Shown piece by piece: positions 52,265 through 59,452 of a DNA stretch of 64,000 bases; the stretch's first letter is position 1; every line of letters begins with the position of its first letter. The notes below the pieces were generated by a model. The model did not search any database. It had not been told where the DNA came from and worked only from the letters and a program-made list of their open reading frames with translations. The stretch spans positions 62,001-126,000 of the forward strand of contig CAMVMM010000005.1 in the NCBI GenBank assembly GCA_947168565.1, in the 5' to 3' direction. Both the position numbers and the translations under genes were made by a program. The DNA is from an uncultured Clostridia bacterium. Lineage in GTDB: Bacteria > Bacillota > Clostridia > Christensenellales > CAG-138.

Positions 52265-53408
52265 TGACGCTGCCTCCAAGCACGCGAAAATCATCGAAAA
52301 ACCACGGGGCGCTCTTGTTCACCGCCTCCGCGCCGGTTATCGAAACGGGCGTATCGCACATAAGCGAGGCGACAGCCGCCGCCATCACTATGCGGTGATC
52401 GCCGAAGCTTTGAACCTTGCCGCCGTGAAGCTTACCGCCGCAGCCGCGCAACAGCACGCTGTTTGAAAGCACCTCCATGCCGCCGCCGAGCGCCTCGATA
52501 AGCGCCTTAACGGAGGCGATGCGGTCGCTCTCCTTATAGGAAAGCCTTGCCGTGCCAAGGATGCGCGTATCGCCCGGCTTTTTAAGCGCATGAACGCAGA
52601 GGATAGGAAAAAGATCCGGCGTATCGGTGATATCCACGCAGTCCATGCGAAATAATTCCGCCGCGCGGGCGTCCGGCAGGTTTTCGCCGCGCTCGACGCC
52701 GCGCATGATTATTCCACCGCCGCAGATAAGCTCCGCCGCCGTGAAATTGGCCGCGTAGGACATATCGGGCGCAAAGCTTATGCTTTTTGGCGCGGAAAGC
52801 CCGCCGAAGGGGTGCAGAAAGCCCTTATTATCACGATCCATACGGCAGCCGAAGCGCTCAAGGCAGCGCAGGGTAAGCTCGATATAGGGCATGGAAACGG
52901 GCGAAGCAACGCGCACGGCAAAGCCGCACACGGCGGAGGCGATGAGCATTCCGCTTGCGAACTGAGAGCTTTTTTCGGCGGAAACCACGTAATTCCTTTC
53001 ATTCAGCCTGCCGCCCGAAAAGGCGAGGGTGCCGCGTTTTTCATCCTTTGAAACGGTGCAGCCGAGCGTTGAGATAAGATCGTCCGCCCCGCGATGCAAA
53101 AGCGAGCCCTTGCAGGAAAAAACAGCCCTGCCGCGCTTAAAAAGCAGCACGGGCGCAAGCATGCGCAAAAGCGCCGCGGATTCGCCGGAAGGTATCGGCT
53201 CATCCGGGTCTGCGCCTTCAAAAAATGCGCGGTCCACCGCTGCGGCGGCGGAAAGCACGTCCCCGCAGTGCCGATCGGTTAAGTCTATTATTTCATGGGA
53301 GCGCCTGCCCGCGAGCGCGCCGAGAATAAGGGCGCGGATCACCTCGCTTTTAAAGGGCGGCAGCGCTAATTTCCCGCGAAGCGCCTTTGCGTGAACGGAA
53401 ATATCCAT
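52245..53408 (-). CDS. aroA: EPSP synthase
   Basis: 387 residues, shorter than the usual ~430. K-S-E-V-I-R-A at ~20 and S-G-E-S-A-A-L-L-R-M-L at ~73 (the usual N-S-G-T-x-x-R is altered), S-S-Q-F-A-S-G, K-E-S-D-R-I and G-D-H-R-I-V-M-A. The divergent GNSGT-equivalent suggests a fast-evolving class II type enzyme. Overlaps aroC by 20 bp. Confidence 0.9.
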   Translation of the reverse strand: MDISVHAKALRGKLALPPFKSEVIRALILGALAGRRSHEIIDLTDRHCGDVLSAAAAVDRAFFEGADPDEPIPSGESAALLRMLAPVLLFKRGRAVFSCKGSLLHRGADDLISTLGCTVSKDEKRGTLAFSGGRLNERNYVVSAEKSSQFASGMLIASAVCGFAVRVASPVSMPYIELTLRCLERFGCRMDRDNKGFLHPFGGLSAPKSISFAPDMSYAANFTAAELICGGGIIMRGVERGENLPDARAAELFRMDCVDITDTPDLFPILCVHALKKPGDTRILGTARLSYKESDRIASVKALIEALGGGMEVLSNSVLLRGCGGKLHGGKVQSFGDHRIVMAAAVASLMCDTPVSITGAEAVNKSAPWFFDDFRVLGGSVNEYVRQ

Positions 53409-53410
53409 GC

Positions 53411-54466
53411 CTATTCGCCTTCGGATGCAAGAAATTTTGCCGCCGTATCAACGGAAACGCCGTGCAGAAACGGCTTTCCGAAATCCGAAATAAACGCCAT
53501 CTCGATATTTCCGGAGGAATTCTTTTTATCGTGAATAAGCAGCTCGCACGCGCTTTTTGCTATGCCCTTCGGCAGGGTGCAGCAAAGCCCTGCTGCCGAG
53601 GCAAGCTCCGCGATACGATCGGGAACGGCGGGGGATGATAAACCAAGGCTCACGGCAAACCGCGCCTCGGAATACAGCCCCATGCAGACCGCCTCGCCGT
53701 GCAAAATGCCAAAGCCGCTTGCGGCCTCGAGCGCGTGAGCAAAGGTGTGCCCAAGGTTCAGTATTCTGCGCGCCCCCGTATCATGCACGTCGTTTTGAAC
53801 GAAATCGCGCTTCACTCTGCAGCATTCCTCGATAAGCGCGGGGGTGACGCCGCCTTCCCTGAGCGAGCGTTCCATTATGGGGCTTGCGCTTATGCAGAAA
53901 TACTTCAGCACCTCGCCAAAGCCGGAGCGCAGCTCGCGCTCGGGCAGGGTTTTAAGATTGGCGCAGGCGCATAAAACGAGGCTCGGCTGGTGAAAAGCGC
54001 CGACGGCGTTTTTTATGCCGCCAAGATCCACTCCGGTTTTCCCGCCAACGGAGCTGTCTATCATGGAGAGCAGGGTGGTGGGCATATTTATATAATTCAT
54101 GCCGCGCTTATACACCGCTGCCGCGAAACCCCCAAGGTCGCCCACAACGCCGCCGCCAAGGTTTATTATGACGTCGCTTTTCGTGAAGCCGCCCTCAAGC
54201 AGCGCATCAAGCACCGACAGAAGCGAATCAAAGCTTTTCGCCCCCTCGCCCTTGCCCATAAGATGCAGGGCGTAGGCAAGCCCGTTTTCATCAAGCAGCG
54301 CCGTAAGCGCGCCAAGCGCCGCCTCCGCGCCGCCATCGGTAAGAACAAGCGCTTTTCTGCCCGAAAGAGCGCTTGAAAGCGGCCCGGAAAACTCCGCAAG
54401 GCTTTCGCCGATAAGCACGCTGTATGCGCTTTTGGGCATATTCAATTCAAAATCCACTCTCGGCAT
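53411..54466 (-). CDS. aroB: 3-dehydroquinate synthase
   Basis: 351 residues. NLGGGVVGDLGGFAAAVYKRG, P-T-T-L-L-S-M-I-D-S-S-V-G-G-K-T, R-S-G-F-G-E-V-L-K-Y and L-N-L-G-H-T-F-A-H-A-L-E with the zinc ligands. First gene of the leftward aro operon (aroB-aroA-aroC-aroK). Confidence 0.96.
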   Translation of the reverse strand: MPRVDFELNMPKSAYSVLIGESLAEFSGPLSSALSGRKALVLTDGGAEAALGALTALLDENGLAYALHLMGKGEGAKSFDSLLSVLDALLEGGFTKSDVIINLGGGVVGDLGGFAAAVYKRGMNYINMPTTLLSMIDSSVGGKTGVDLGGIKNAVGAFHQPSLVLCACANLKTLPERELRSGFGEVLKYFCISASPIMERSLREGGVTPALIEECCRVKRDFVQNDVHDTGARRILNLGHTFAHALEAASGFGILHGEAVCMGLYSEARFAVSLGLSSPAVPDRIAELASAAGLCCTLPKGIAKSACELLIHDKKNSSGNIEMAFISDFGKPFLHGVSVDTAAKFLASEGE

Positions 54467-54657
54467 AGCCGCTCCTTAACACGGGCGCAGGCCGCGCCCA
54501 TTCGATAGCTTTACCGCTAATCATACATTATTTTGACGAAGTTTGCAATAGCGCAAAATGCGCCGAAACAAAACATTTTTCGATGCAGGGAAAAGGAAAG
54601 GGAAACAAAACAGTATCATGGAGCGGCAAAAGTAATTCTTTAAACAGGCGGTGTGAA

Positions 54658-54987
54658 ATGGAAATTGCATTTGAAGTAAAGGGGCGCTCCCTCACCGTGA
54701 AGCTGCGCGGAGAGATAGATCAGCACTGCGCGCGCGAGCTGAGAAGCGCGATAGACGGAAGGCTGCATGAAAACCGCGAGGTGAAAAGGCTGGTTTTCGA
54801 CCTTGAGCGGGTCAGCTTTATGGACAGCTCCGGCATAGGCGTGATACTGGGCAGATACAGGCTCATGCGCGATCGGGGCGGCGAAACGGCGATAGTGAAC
54901 GCGCAAAAAAACGTTGAAAAGCTGCTGAGGCTTTCCGGCGTATACGGCTTAACGGAATCGGCAGGGAGGAGCAGAGCCAATGGATAA
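54658..54987 (+). CDS. spoIIAA: anti-anti-sigma factor SpoIIAA
   Basis: 109 residues from ATG 54658. STAS fold with L-R-G-E-I-D-Q-H and the phosphorylated serine motif F-M-D-S-S-G-I-G-V-I-L-G-R (Ser near 58). Dephosphorylated form releases SigF from SpoIIAB. Overlaps spoIIAB by 8 bp. Confidence 0.94.
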   Translation: MEIAFEVKGRSLTVKLRGEIDQHCARELRSAIDGRLHENREVKRLVFDLERVSFMDSSGIGVILGRYRLMRDRGGETAIVNAQKNVEKLLRLSGVYGLTESAGRSRANG

Positions 54988-55558
54988 TATGATAAGGCTT
55001 GAATTTATGAGCTTAACTCAAAACGAGGCGTTCGCACGCTCCGTGGCGGCGGCGTTCATTGCGCCGCTCGATCCCACGGTGGAGGAGCTTGCGGACGTGC
55101 GCACGGCGGTGAGCGAGGCGGTCACAAACGCCATAATCCACGGCTACCGAAGGCGCAGGGGCATGGTTTCCATGCTTTTAACGCTCAAGGGCAGGCTGTT
55201 TACCGCCCGCATAGAGGATAAGGGCTGCGGCATAGAGGATATAGAGCTTGCCATGCGCCCCTTCTACACAACGGGAAACAGGGACGAGCGAAGCGGCATG
55301 GGCTTTGCGGTGATGGCGGCATTCATGGACGGACTGCACGTGGAATCCAAGGTGGGCGAGGGCACGGCGGTTACAATGGAAAAGCTTATCAGCAGGCGGG
55401 AGGAGGAGTGCGAAGGCGGCGCGGAGCGCGAAAGCCTTGAACCGTGCGAAGGCTGCGCGGAGTGCGAAAGCCGTGAACCGTGCGAGGGCTGTGCGGAGCG
55501 CGAAAAAAGCGAAGGCTTGGAAGCGGGCGCCGCTTTCGGCAAAATCGAAAATGGATGA
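54980..55558 (+). CDS. spoIIAB: anti-sigma F kinase SpoIIAB with repeat tail
   Basis: 192 residues against ~145 normally. GHKL ATPase with E-A-V-T-N-A-I-I-H-G-Y, D-K-G-C-G-I-E-D and R-S-G-M-G-F-A-V-M. From residue ~144 an extra Cys/Glu-rich tail contains three 12-residue repeats (C-E-G-(G/C)-A-E-(R/C)-E-(S/K)-x-E-(P/G)). The tail also shares DNA with the start of sigF upstream region. Binds and inhibits SigF, and phosphorylates SpoIIAA. Confidence 0.92.
   Translation: MDNMIRLEFMSLTQNEAFARSVAAAFIAPLDPTVEELADVRTAVSEAVTNAIIHGYRRRRGMVSMLLTLKGRLFTARIEDKGCGIEDIELAMRPFYTTGNRDERSGMGFAVMAAFMDGLHVESKVGEGTAVTMEKLISRREEECEGGAERESLEPCEGCAECESREPCEGCAEREKSEGLEAGAAFGKIENG
55409..55516 (+). repeat. three 36-bp tandem repeats inside spoIIAB
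   Basis: Units 55409-55444, 55445-55480 and 55481-55516, in frame, coding the Cys/Glu repeats of the SpoIIAB tail. Confidence 0.85.
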
Positions 55559-56048
55559 GCGGGAGAGCCGCGGCGGAGGGGCGCGGAATGAGGAGCGAAA
55601 CGCGCTTGTGTGCGCAAATCTTCGGCTCGTGCGGGCTATGGCAAGGCGGTTTTCGGGGCGCGGCGCGGAGTATGAGGAGCTTTATCAATGCGGGTGCCTT
55701 GCCATGGTGAACGCGGCGGCAAGCTTTGATGCGAAAAGGGGCGCGGCGTTTTCCTCGTATGCCTATAAATTCATTGAGGGCGGAATGCGCGAATGCCTGC
55801 GCAAGGCAAGGCGCACGGCCCTTCCCGCTGCGGAAGGCGCGGGCTTTGAGGAGCGGAGCATAGCAAGCTTATCGGTGCGCGCTGCGCTTTCAAAGCTGGA
55901 TCCCAGGGAGCGGGCGGTGCTTAAAAGCAGGTTTTTCTATGAAAAAACGCAGACCGAAACGGCAAAAGCGCTTCTTCTGAGCCAGCCCTCCGTTTCCAGA
56001 ATTGAGCGCACGGCGCTTTTTAAGCTTGGGCGCGAATTGCGGCTGTGA
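55551..56048 (+). CDS. sigF: sporulation sigma factor SigF, compact form
   Basis: 165 residues from ATG 55551, overlapping spoIIAB by 8 bp; typical SigF is ~250. Region 2 (ALVCANLRLVRAMARRFSGRGAEYEELYQCGCLAMVNAAASFD...FSSYAYKFIEGGMRECLRK) and region 4 (LDPRERAVLKSRFFYEKTQTETAKALLLSQPSVSRIERTAL) are intact, but only ~25 residues join them, so region 3 is missing. Forespore-specific transcription factor by operon position. Confidence 0.88.
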   Translation: MDERESRGGGARNEERNALVCANLRLVRAMARRFSGRGAEYEELYQCGCLAMVNAAASFDAKRGAAFSSYAYKFIEGGMRECLRKARRTALPAAEGAGFEERSIASLSVRAALSKLDPRERAVLKSRFFYEKTQTETAKALLLSQPSVSRIERTALFKLGRELRL

Positions 56049-56110
56049 ACTCTATCGCGCATATTTTATTACGCATTAACGCAAAATATCCACAAGCAGA
56101 ATGAAAGGAA

Positions 56111-56296
56111 GTGGGTTTTATGAAAAAACGGTTCAAGCTTATTTTTGCCGCGATCGCCGCCGCGATAATGCTTGCGAGCGTGTTTGCGCTTGCTTCATGC
56201 TCAAATGAAAAGCGTGCGGAAAGCCTGATGAGCGGCGCGGTGCTTGTGGAAAACGGAATATATAATGCAGAGGCGCACAATGCGGAGCGGGCGTGA
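56111..56296 (+). CDS. small lipoprotein
   Basis: 61 residues with AAAGGAAGTGGG upstream. Signal with lipobox ALASC (Cys30), then a short acidic tail. It may be a truncated or frameshifted sporulation lipoprotein, because a plausible coding stretch continues in another frame to 56459. Confidence 0.6.
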   Translation: MGFMKKRFKLIFAAIAAAIMLASVFALASCSNEKRAESLMSGAVLVENGIYNAEAHNAERA

Positions 56297-56459
56297 GCGC
56301 ATTTCGTTCCCCACCTGCTTCGGGGCGGAGGATCACGAGCACAGGGGCGTGAACGACCGCGAGATACGCTTTAAGGCGTATTCGGAAAAGGTACACGCCG
56401 CGCTTTCGGCATCAGGCATGAGCGCATCTGAAAATACGGGGGGAGTGAAGGGATTATGA
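56280..56459 (+). CDS. short unknown protein before spoVAC
   Basis: 60-codon open frame from ATG 56280 (the frame is open from further upstream) ending TTATGA, overlapping the spoVAC start. Product contains FPTCFGAEDHEHRGVNDREIRFKAYSEKVHAAL. Stop-start overlap favours translation; no family recognised. Could instead be the out-of-frame end of the preceding lipoprotein. Confidence 0.4.
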   Translation: MRSGRERISFPTCFGAEDHEHRGVNDREIRFKAYSEKVHAALSASGMSASENTGGVKGL

Positions 56460-56953
56460 GCGGAAAACGGAATGGAAAAAACGGAGCGCGGCGCAGGCTG
56501 ACCGCTTCGGAGCAAAGGGCGCACGAGAGCTATCTTGCGCTTGTGACGGAGCGTGCGCCGAAAAGCAAAACGCCCCTTCAGCTTGCGCTTGCCTTTTCGA
56601 TAGGCGGCGCTATATGCTGCGCGGGGCAGCTCATAGGCGATCTTGGGGAGCTTGCGTTTTCGCTTGATGAAAAAAGCCGCGCGGCGTTCACCTCCGTGTG
56701 CCTCATCTTCATCGGCGCACTTCTCACGGGCTTGGGCGTTTACGACAGGCTCGGCACCTTCGCGGGCGCGGGCTCGGTGGTGCCGATCACGGGCTTTGCA
56801 AATTCCGTGGTCGCCCCCGCGATGGAGCACAGGCGCGAGGGGCTTGTGATGGGCGTTGGCGCACAGCTTTTCAGCTACGCGGGGCCGGTGCTGGTTTACG
56901 GCATCACCGCCTCGGCTGCAATAGGGCTTGTGACGTGGCTTTTCAAACTGTGA
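56456..56953 (+). CDS. spoVAC: stage V sporulation protein AC
   Basis: 165 residues. Hydrophobic segments with I-C-C-A-G-Q-L-I, L-T-G-L-G-V-Y-D-R-L-G-T-F-A-G-A-G-S-V-V-P-I-T-G-F-A-N-S and M-E-H-R-R-E-G-L-V-M-G-V-G are diagnostic. Part of the spore inner-membrane channel for dipicolinate. spoVAD and spoVAE do not follow here. Confidence 0.95.
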   Translation: MSGKRNGKNGARRRLTASEQRAHESYLALVTERAPKSKTPLQLALAFSIGGAICCAGQLIGDLGELAFSLDEKSRAAFTSVCLIFIGALLTGLGVYDRLGTFAGAGSVVPITGFANSVVAPAMEHRREGLVMGVGAQLFSYAGPVLVYGITASAAIGLVTWLFKL

Positions 56954-56979
56954 TATAAGCTTTTGATGAAAAATAAGAT

Positions 56980-57801
56980 TTATTTTTCTGAAAGCACGGC
57001 CCGGGCGGAGCGCAGAAGCAGCTCAAAATCCGCGCTTGCAAGCTCCTCCGCGCGGCAGGAGGGGGAAAGCCCCGCGCGCTCGATCATTGCCGGCACGAGC
57101 GCCTTTTCATAGAGCGAAGCAAGGTTGTTTGCAAGCGTTTTTCTGCGCATGGCGAAGGCGGTGCGCACAAGGGTGGAGTAGGCGCTCTCGTAGGGCTTGC
57201 CGCTCCTTTTAAAAACGAGCACGCTCGAATGCACCGTGGGCTCCGGGTAATAGCTTGAGGGCGGCAGGCGCAGCGCTTCGGAGATCTCATACATCCTGCC
57301 CGCGATAACCGACGCGGCGGTATAGCATTTCTGCTTCGGCACGGCAAGAAAATGCTCCGCCGCCTCGCGCTGCATCATCAGCACCATGCGCTCGACGGGC
57401 AGATCGGAATCTATGAGCTTCATCGCCGTGTCCGAAGTGATGTAATAGGGCAGATTGGCGCACACCGTGAAGCTCCCGCCAAGAAGCGCTGCAAGCTCGG
57501 CGTTTTTGACCTTCAGTATATCCCTGTTGATAATTGCAACGTTCTGCGCTCCGTCAAGCGTTTTTTCCAAAAGGGCGCACATCGCGGCGTCTATCTCCAC
57601 GCACACCACCTTTTTTGCCCTTTTCGCAAGCTCATCCGTGAGCGCGCCAAGTCCCGGCCCTATCTCAAGCACCGATTTGCCCTCGCACTGCGCAAGCGCG
57701 GCTATCTCGGCAAGCGCCGCTTCATCCACAAGAAAATTCTGCCCAAGCGCCTTGTTTGCCGTAAGCCCGTATTCCTTCAAAAGCTTTTTTGAATCTATCA
57801 T
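56980..57801 (-). CDS. rsmA: 16S rRNA dimethyladenosine transferase
   Basis: 273 residues from ATG 57801. KALGQNFLVD, E-I-G-P-G-L-G-A-L-T (SAM site), V-E-I-D, and catalytic N-L-P-Y-Y. Methylates two adenosines in helix 45 of 16S rRNA. A minus-strand -10 TATAAT is at 57838-57843. Confidence 0.96.
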   Translation of the reverse strand: MIDSKKLLKEYGLTANKALGQNFLVDEAALAEIAALAQCEGKSVLEIGPGLGALTDELAKRAKKVVCVEIDAAMCALLEKTLDGAQNVAIINRDILKVKNAELAALLGGSFTVCANLPYYITSDTAMKLIDSDLPVERMVLMMQREAAEHFLAVPKQKCYTAASVIAGRMYEISEALRLPPSSYYPEPTVHSSVLVFKRSGKPYESAYSTLVRTAFAMRRKTLANNLASLYEKALVPAMIERAGLSPSCRAEELASADFELLLRSARAVLSEK

Positions 57802-57950
57802 GGATCTCTCCCGTGTTGCTGCGGTATCGTTGAAAATATTATACACGAAAAAGCAAAAAAGTAAACTCCCGCGCCTTTCAGGTAAAAATCTATGTTGTAA
57901 TAATTTAAAATTATATTTTGTTTCCGCGCTCCGATGGCTCTGTTTTACGG

Positions 57951-57979
57951 TTGAAATATTCCCTTGCGGCGGGTATAAT
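57951..57979 (+). promoter_or_regulatory. promoter of degV
   Basis: TTGAAA 57951-57956, 17 bp, TATAAT 57974-57979, 63 bp before the ATG. Confidence 0.75.
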
Positions 57980-58041
57980 TCGTATATACCGTTTTGAGTG
58001 CCGCCCGATGCGGCGCAAACGGAACCCGTTTGGAGCGTAAT

Positions 58042-58911
58042 ATGATCAGGATTTATGCGGACAGCACAAACGATCTTCAAAAGGAGATCATAGAAAAATA
58101 CAATATTAAAATAATACCGCTCTACGTGAATATGGGCAGTAAAACCTATACCGATTGGGTGGATATCACTCCGGATGAGATCTACGAATGGTCGGACGCG
58201 AATAAAACCACGCCGCAAACCGCCGCTTTCTCGATAGGGGATGCGGAGGAGGCGCTGCGCGGCGCAATGGCGGCGGGGGAGGACGTGCTGTTTTTCGGCA
58301 TTTCGTCCCATCTTTCCGCATCGTGCAACGTGTTTCGCCTTGCGGCGGAGAGCCTGGGTTATTCGCAGCACGTGGCGGTTATAGATTCCAAAAACCTTTG
58401 CACGGGCATCGGCCTTTTGATGCTCAAGGCAATAAAGCTTCTTGAAAGCGGCATGGACGACCTTTTTGAGGTGGCAAGGCGCGTGGAGGAATACGTGCCC
58501 TACGTGCGCACAAGCTCCGTGATAGAAACGCTTCTTTATATCCATCGCGGCGGCAGATGCAGCGCGGCAACGGCGCTTATCGCCGGCGCGCTTAAAATAA
58601 AGCCCAAGATCGTGGTGGAGAACGGCAGGCTTGGCGTTGGCAAAAAATACAGGGGCAAGCAGAGCGACGTGATAAGAAAGTATTACGACGACCTGCTTCC
58701 GGAGCTTTTAAAGGCGGATACGGACGCGGTGTACGTGTCCCACACGGGCAGGCTGCCGCAGGAGATCATCGACGAGATAGCGGGCAAGGTGCGTGCTCTC
58801 AACAGATTCAAAAACGTGTACGTGACCCGCGCGGGCAGCGTTGTGACCATCCACTGCGGGCCGGGCACGCTGGGCGTTTTCTTCATGGCGGATAAGGACG
58901 CGGACAGGTGA
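58042..58911 (+). CDS. DegV family fatty-acid-binding protein
   Basis: 289 residues from ATG 58042 with TGGAG upstream. MIRIYADSTNDL, I-I-P-L-Y-V, T-P-Q-T-A-A-F-S-I, S-S-H-L-S-A-S-C-N and H-C-G-P-G-T-L-G-V-F-F match DegV. Binds fatty acid, likely feeding a FakA-type kinase not in the window. Confidence 0.92.
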   Translation: MIRIYADSTNDLQKEIIEKYNIKIIPLYVNMGSKTYTDWVDITPDEIYEWSDANKTTPQTAAFSIGDAEEALRGAMAAGEDVLFFGISSHLSASCNVFRLAAESLGYSQHVAVIDSKNLCTGIGLLMLKAIKLLESGMDDLFEVARRVEEYVPYVRTSSVIETLLYIHRGGRCSAATALIAGALKIKPKIVVENGRLGVGKKYRGKQSDVIRKYYDDLLPELLKADTDAVYVSHTGRLPQEIIDEIAGKVRALNRFKNVYVTRAGSVVTIHCGPGTLGVFFMADKDADR

Positions 58912-58969
58912 TGCGGCTCGATATAAAATTAGGCATAATAATAAAAAATCAGGCAAAAACGCATTTGCG

Positions 58970-59001
58970 GCGGCGGGAGAGCTCTCTTCGCCGCTGTTTT
59001 G
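58970..59001 (+). terminator. terminator after degV
   Basis: GCGGCG-GGAGAG and CTCTCTT-CGCCGC with TGTTTTGTTT after it, ~60 bp past the stop. Confidence 0.7.
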
Positions 59002-59027
59002 TTTATACTTTTTGTTTATAATTGCGG

Positions 59028-59056
59028 TTGATAGAATGCAGAAAATGCGGTATAAT
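59028..59056 (+). promoter_or_regulatory. promoter of zapA operon
   Basis: TTGATA 59028-59033, 17 bp, TATAAT 59051-59056. Confidence 0.78.
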
Positions 59057-59108
59057 CAATAATGGATCGATATATGCGTCGGTCAATCCATAATGAAAAG
59101 GTGTTTAT

Positions 59109-59402
59109 TTGTTTGATATGGAAAAAAGTCACGTTAATCTCAGTCTTGCGCGTCAGGATTTCCGCATCGTTTGCGCGGAAAGTCCCGAATACATGAAGGC
59201 GCTTGAAGCCGCCGTTAATGAAAGAATAGACGGCATCCGCAGAAAGTATCCGAGCATGAGCACCATGCGCATCGTGCTGCTTGCCATGCTGAACATGGAG
59301 GACGATCTTTTTAAAGCCGGGCTTGATCGGGCGGCGGATGAAGGCGACCCGCAGGAGGGCGAAGCTCAAAGCGGCGCGAAAAGCGAGGAGGACGATTTTT
59401 GA
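59109..59402 (+). CDS. zapA: cell division protein ZapA
   Basis: 97 residues from TTG 59109; ATG 59118 is the alternative. Short beta start (SHVNLSLARQDFRIVCAESPEYM), then a long helix (YPSMSTMRIVLLAMLNMEDDLF) as in ZapA, which bundles FtsZ filaments. Order zapA, U32 peptidase, mutS2 is standard in Clostridia. Confidence 0.85.
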   Translation: MFDMEKSHVNLSLARQDFRIVCAESPEYMKALEAAVNERIDGIRRKYPSMSTMRIVLLAMLNMEDDLFKAGLDRAADEGDPQEGEAQSGAKSEEDDF

Positions 59403-59452
59403 TCGCCCCGAGCACGCATTGAAAAAAAAGGACTGAATAAAGAAAAAACGCT

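Noticed and set aside
57802..58545. N-terminal extension of rsmA by ~248 codons
   Set aside because: It is antisense to degV and crosses two promoters; the RsmA family starts at 57801.
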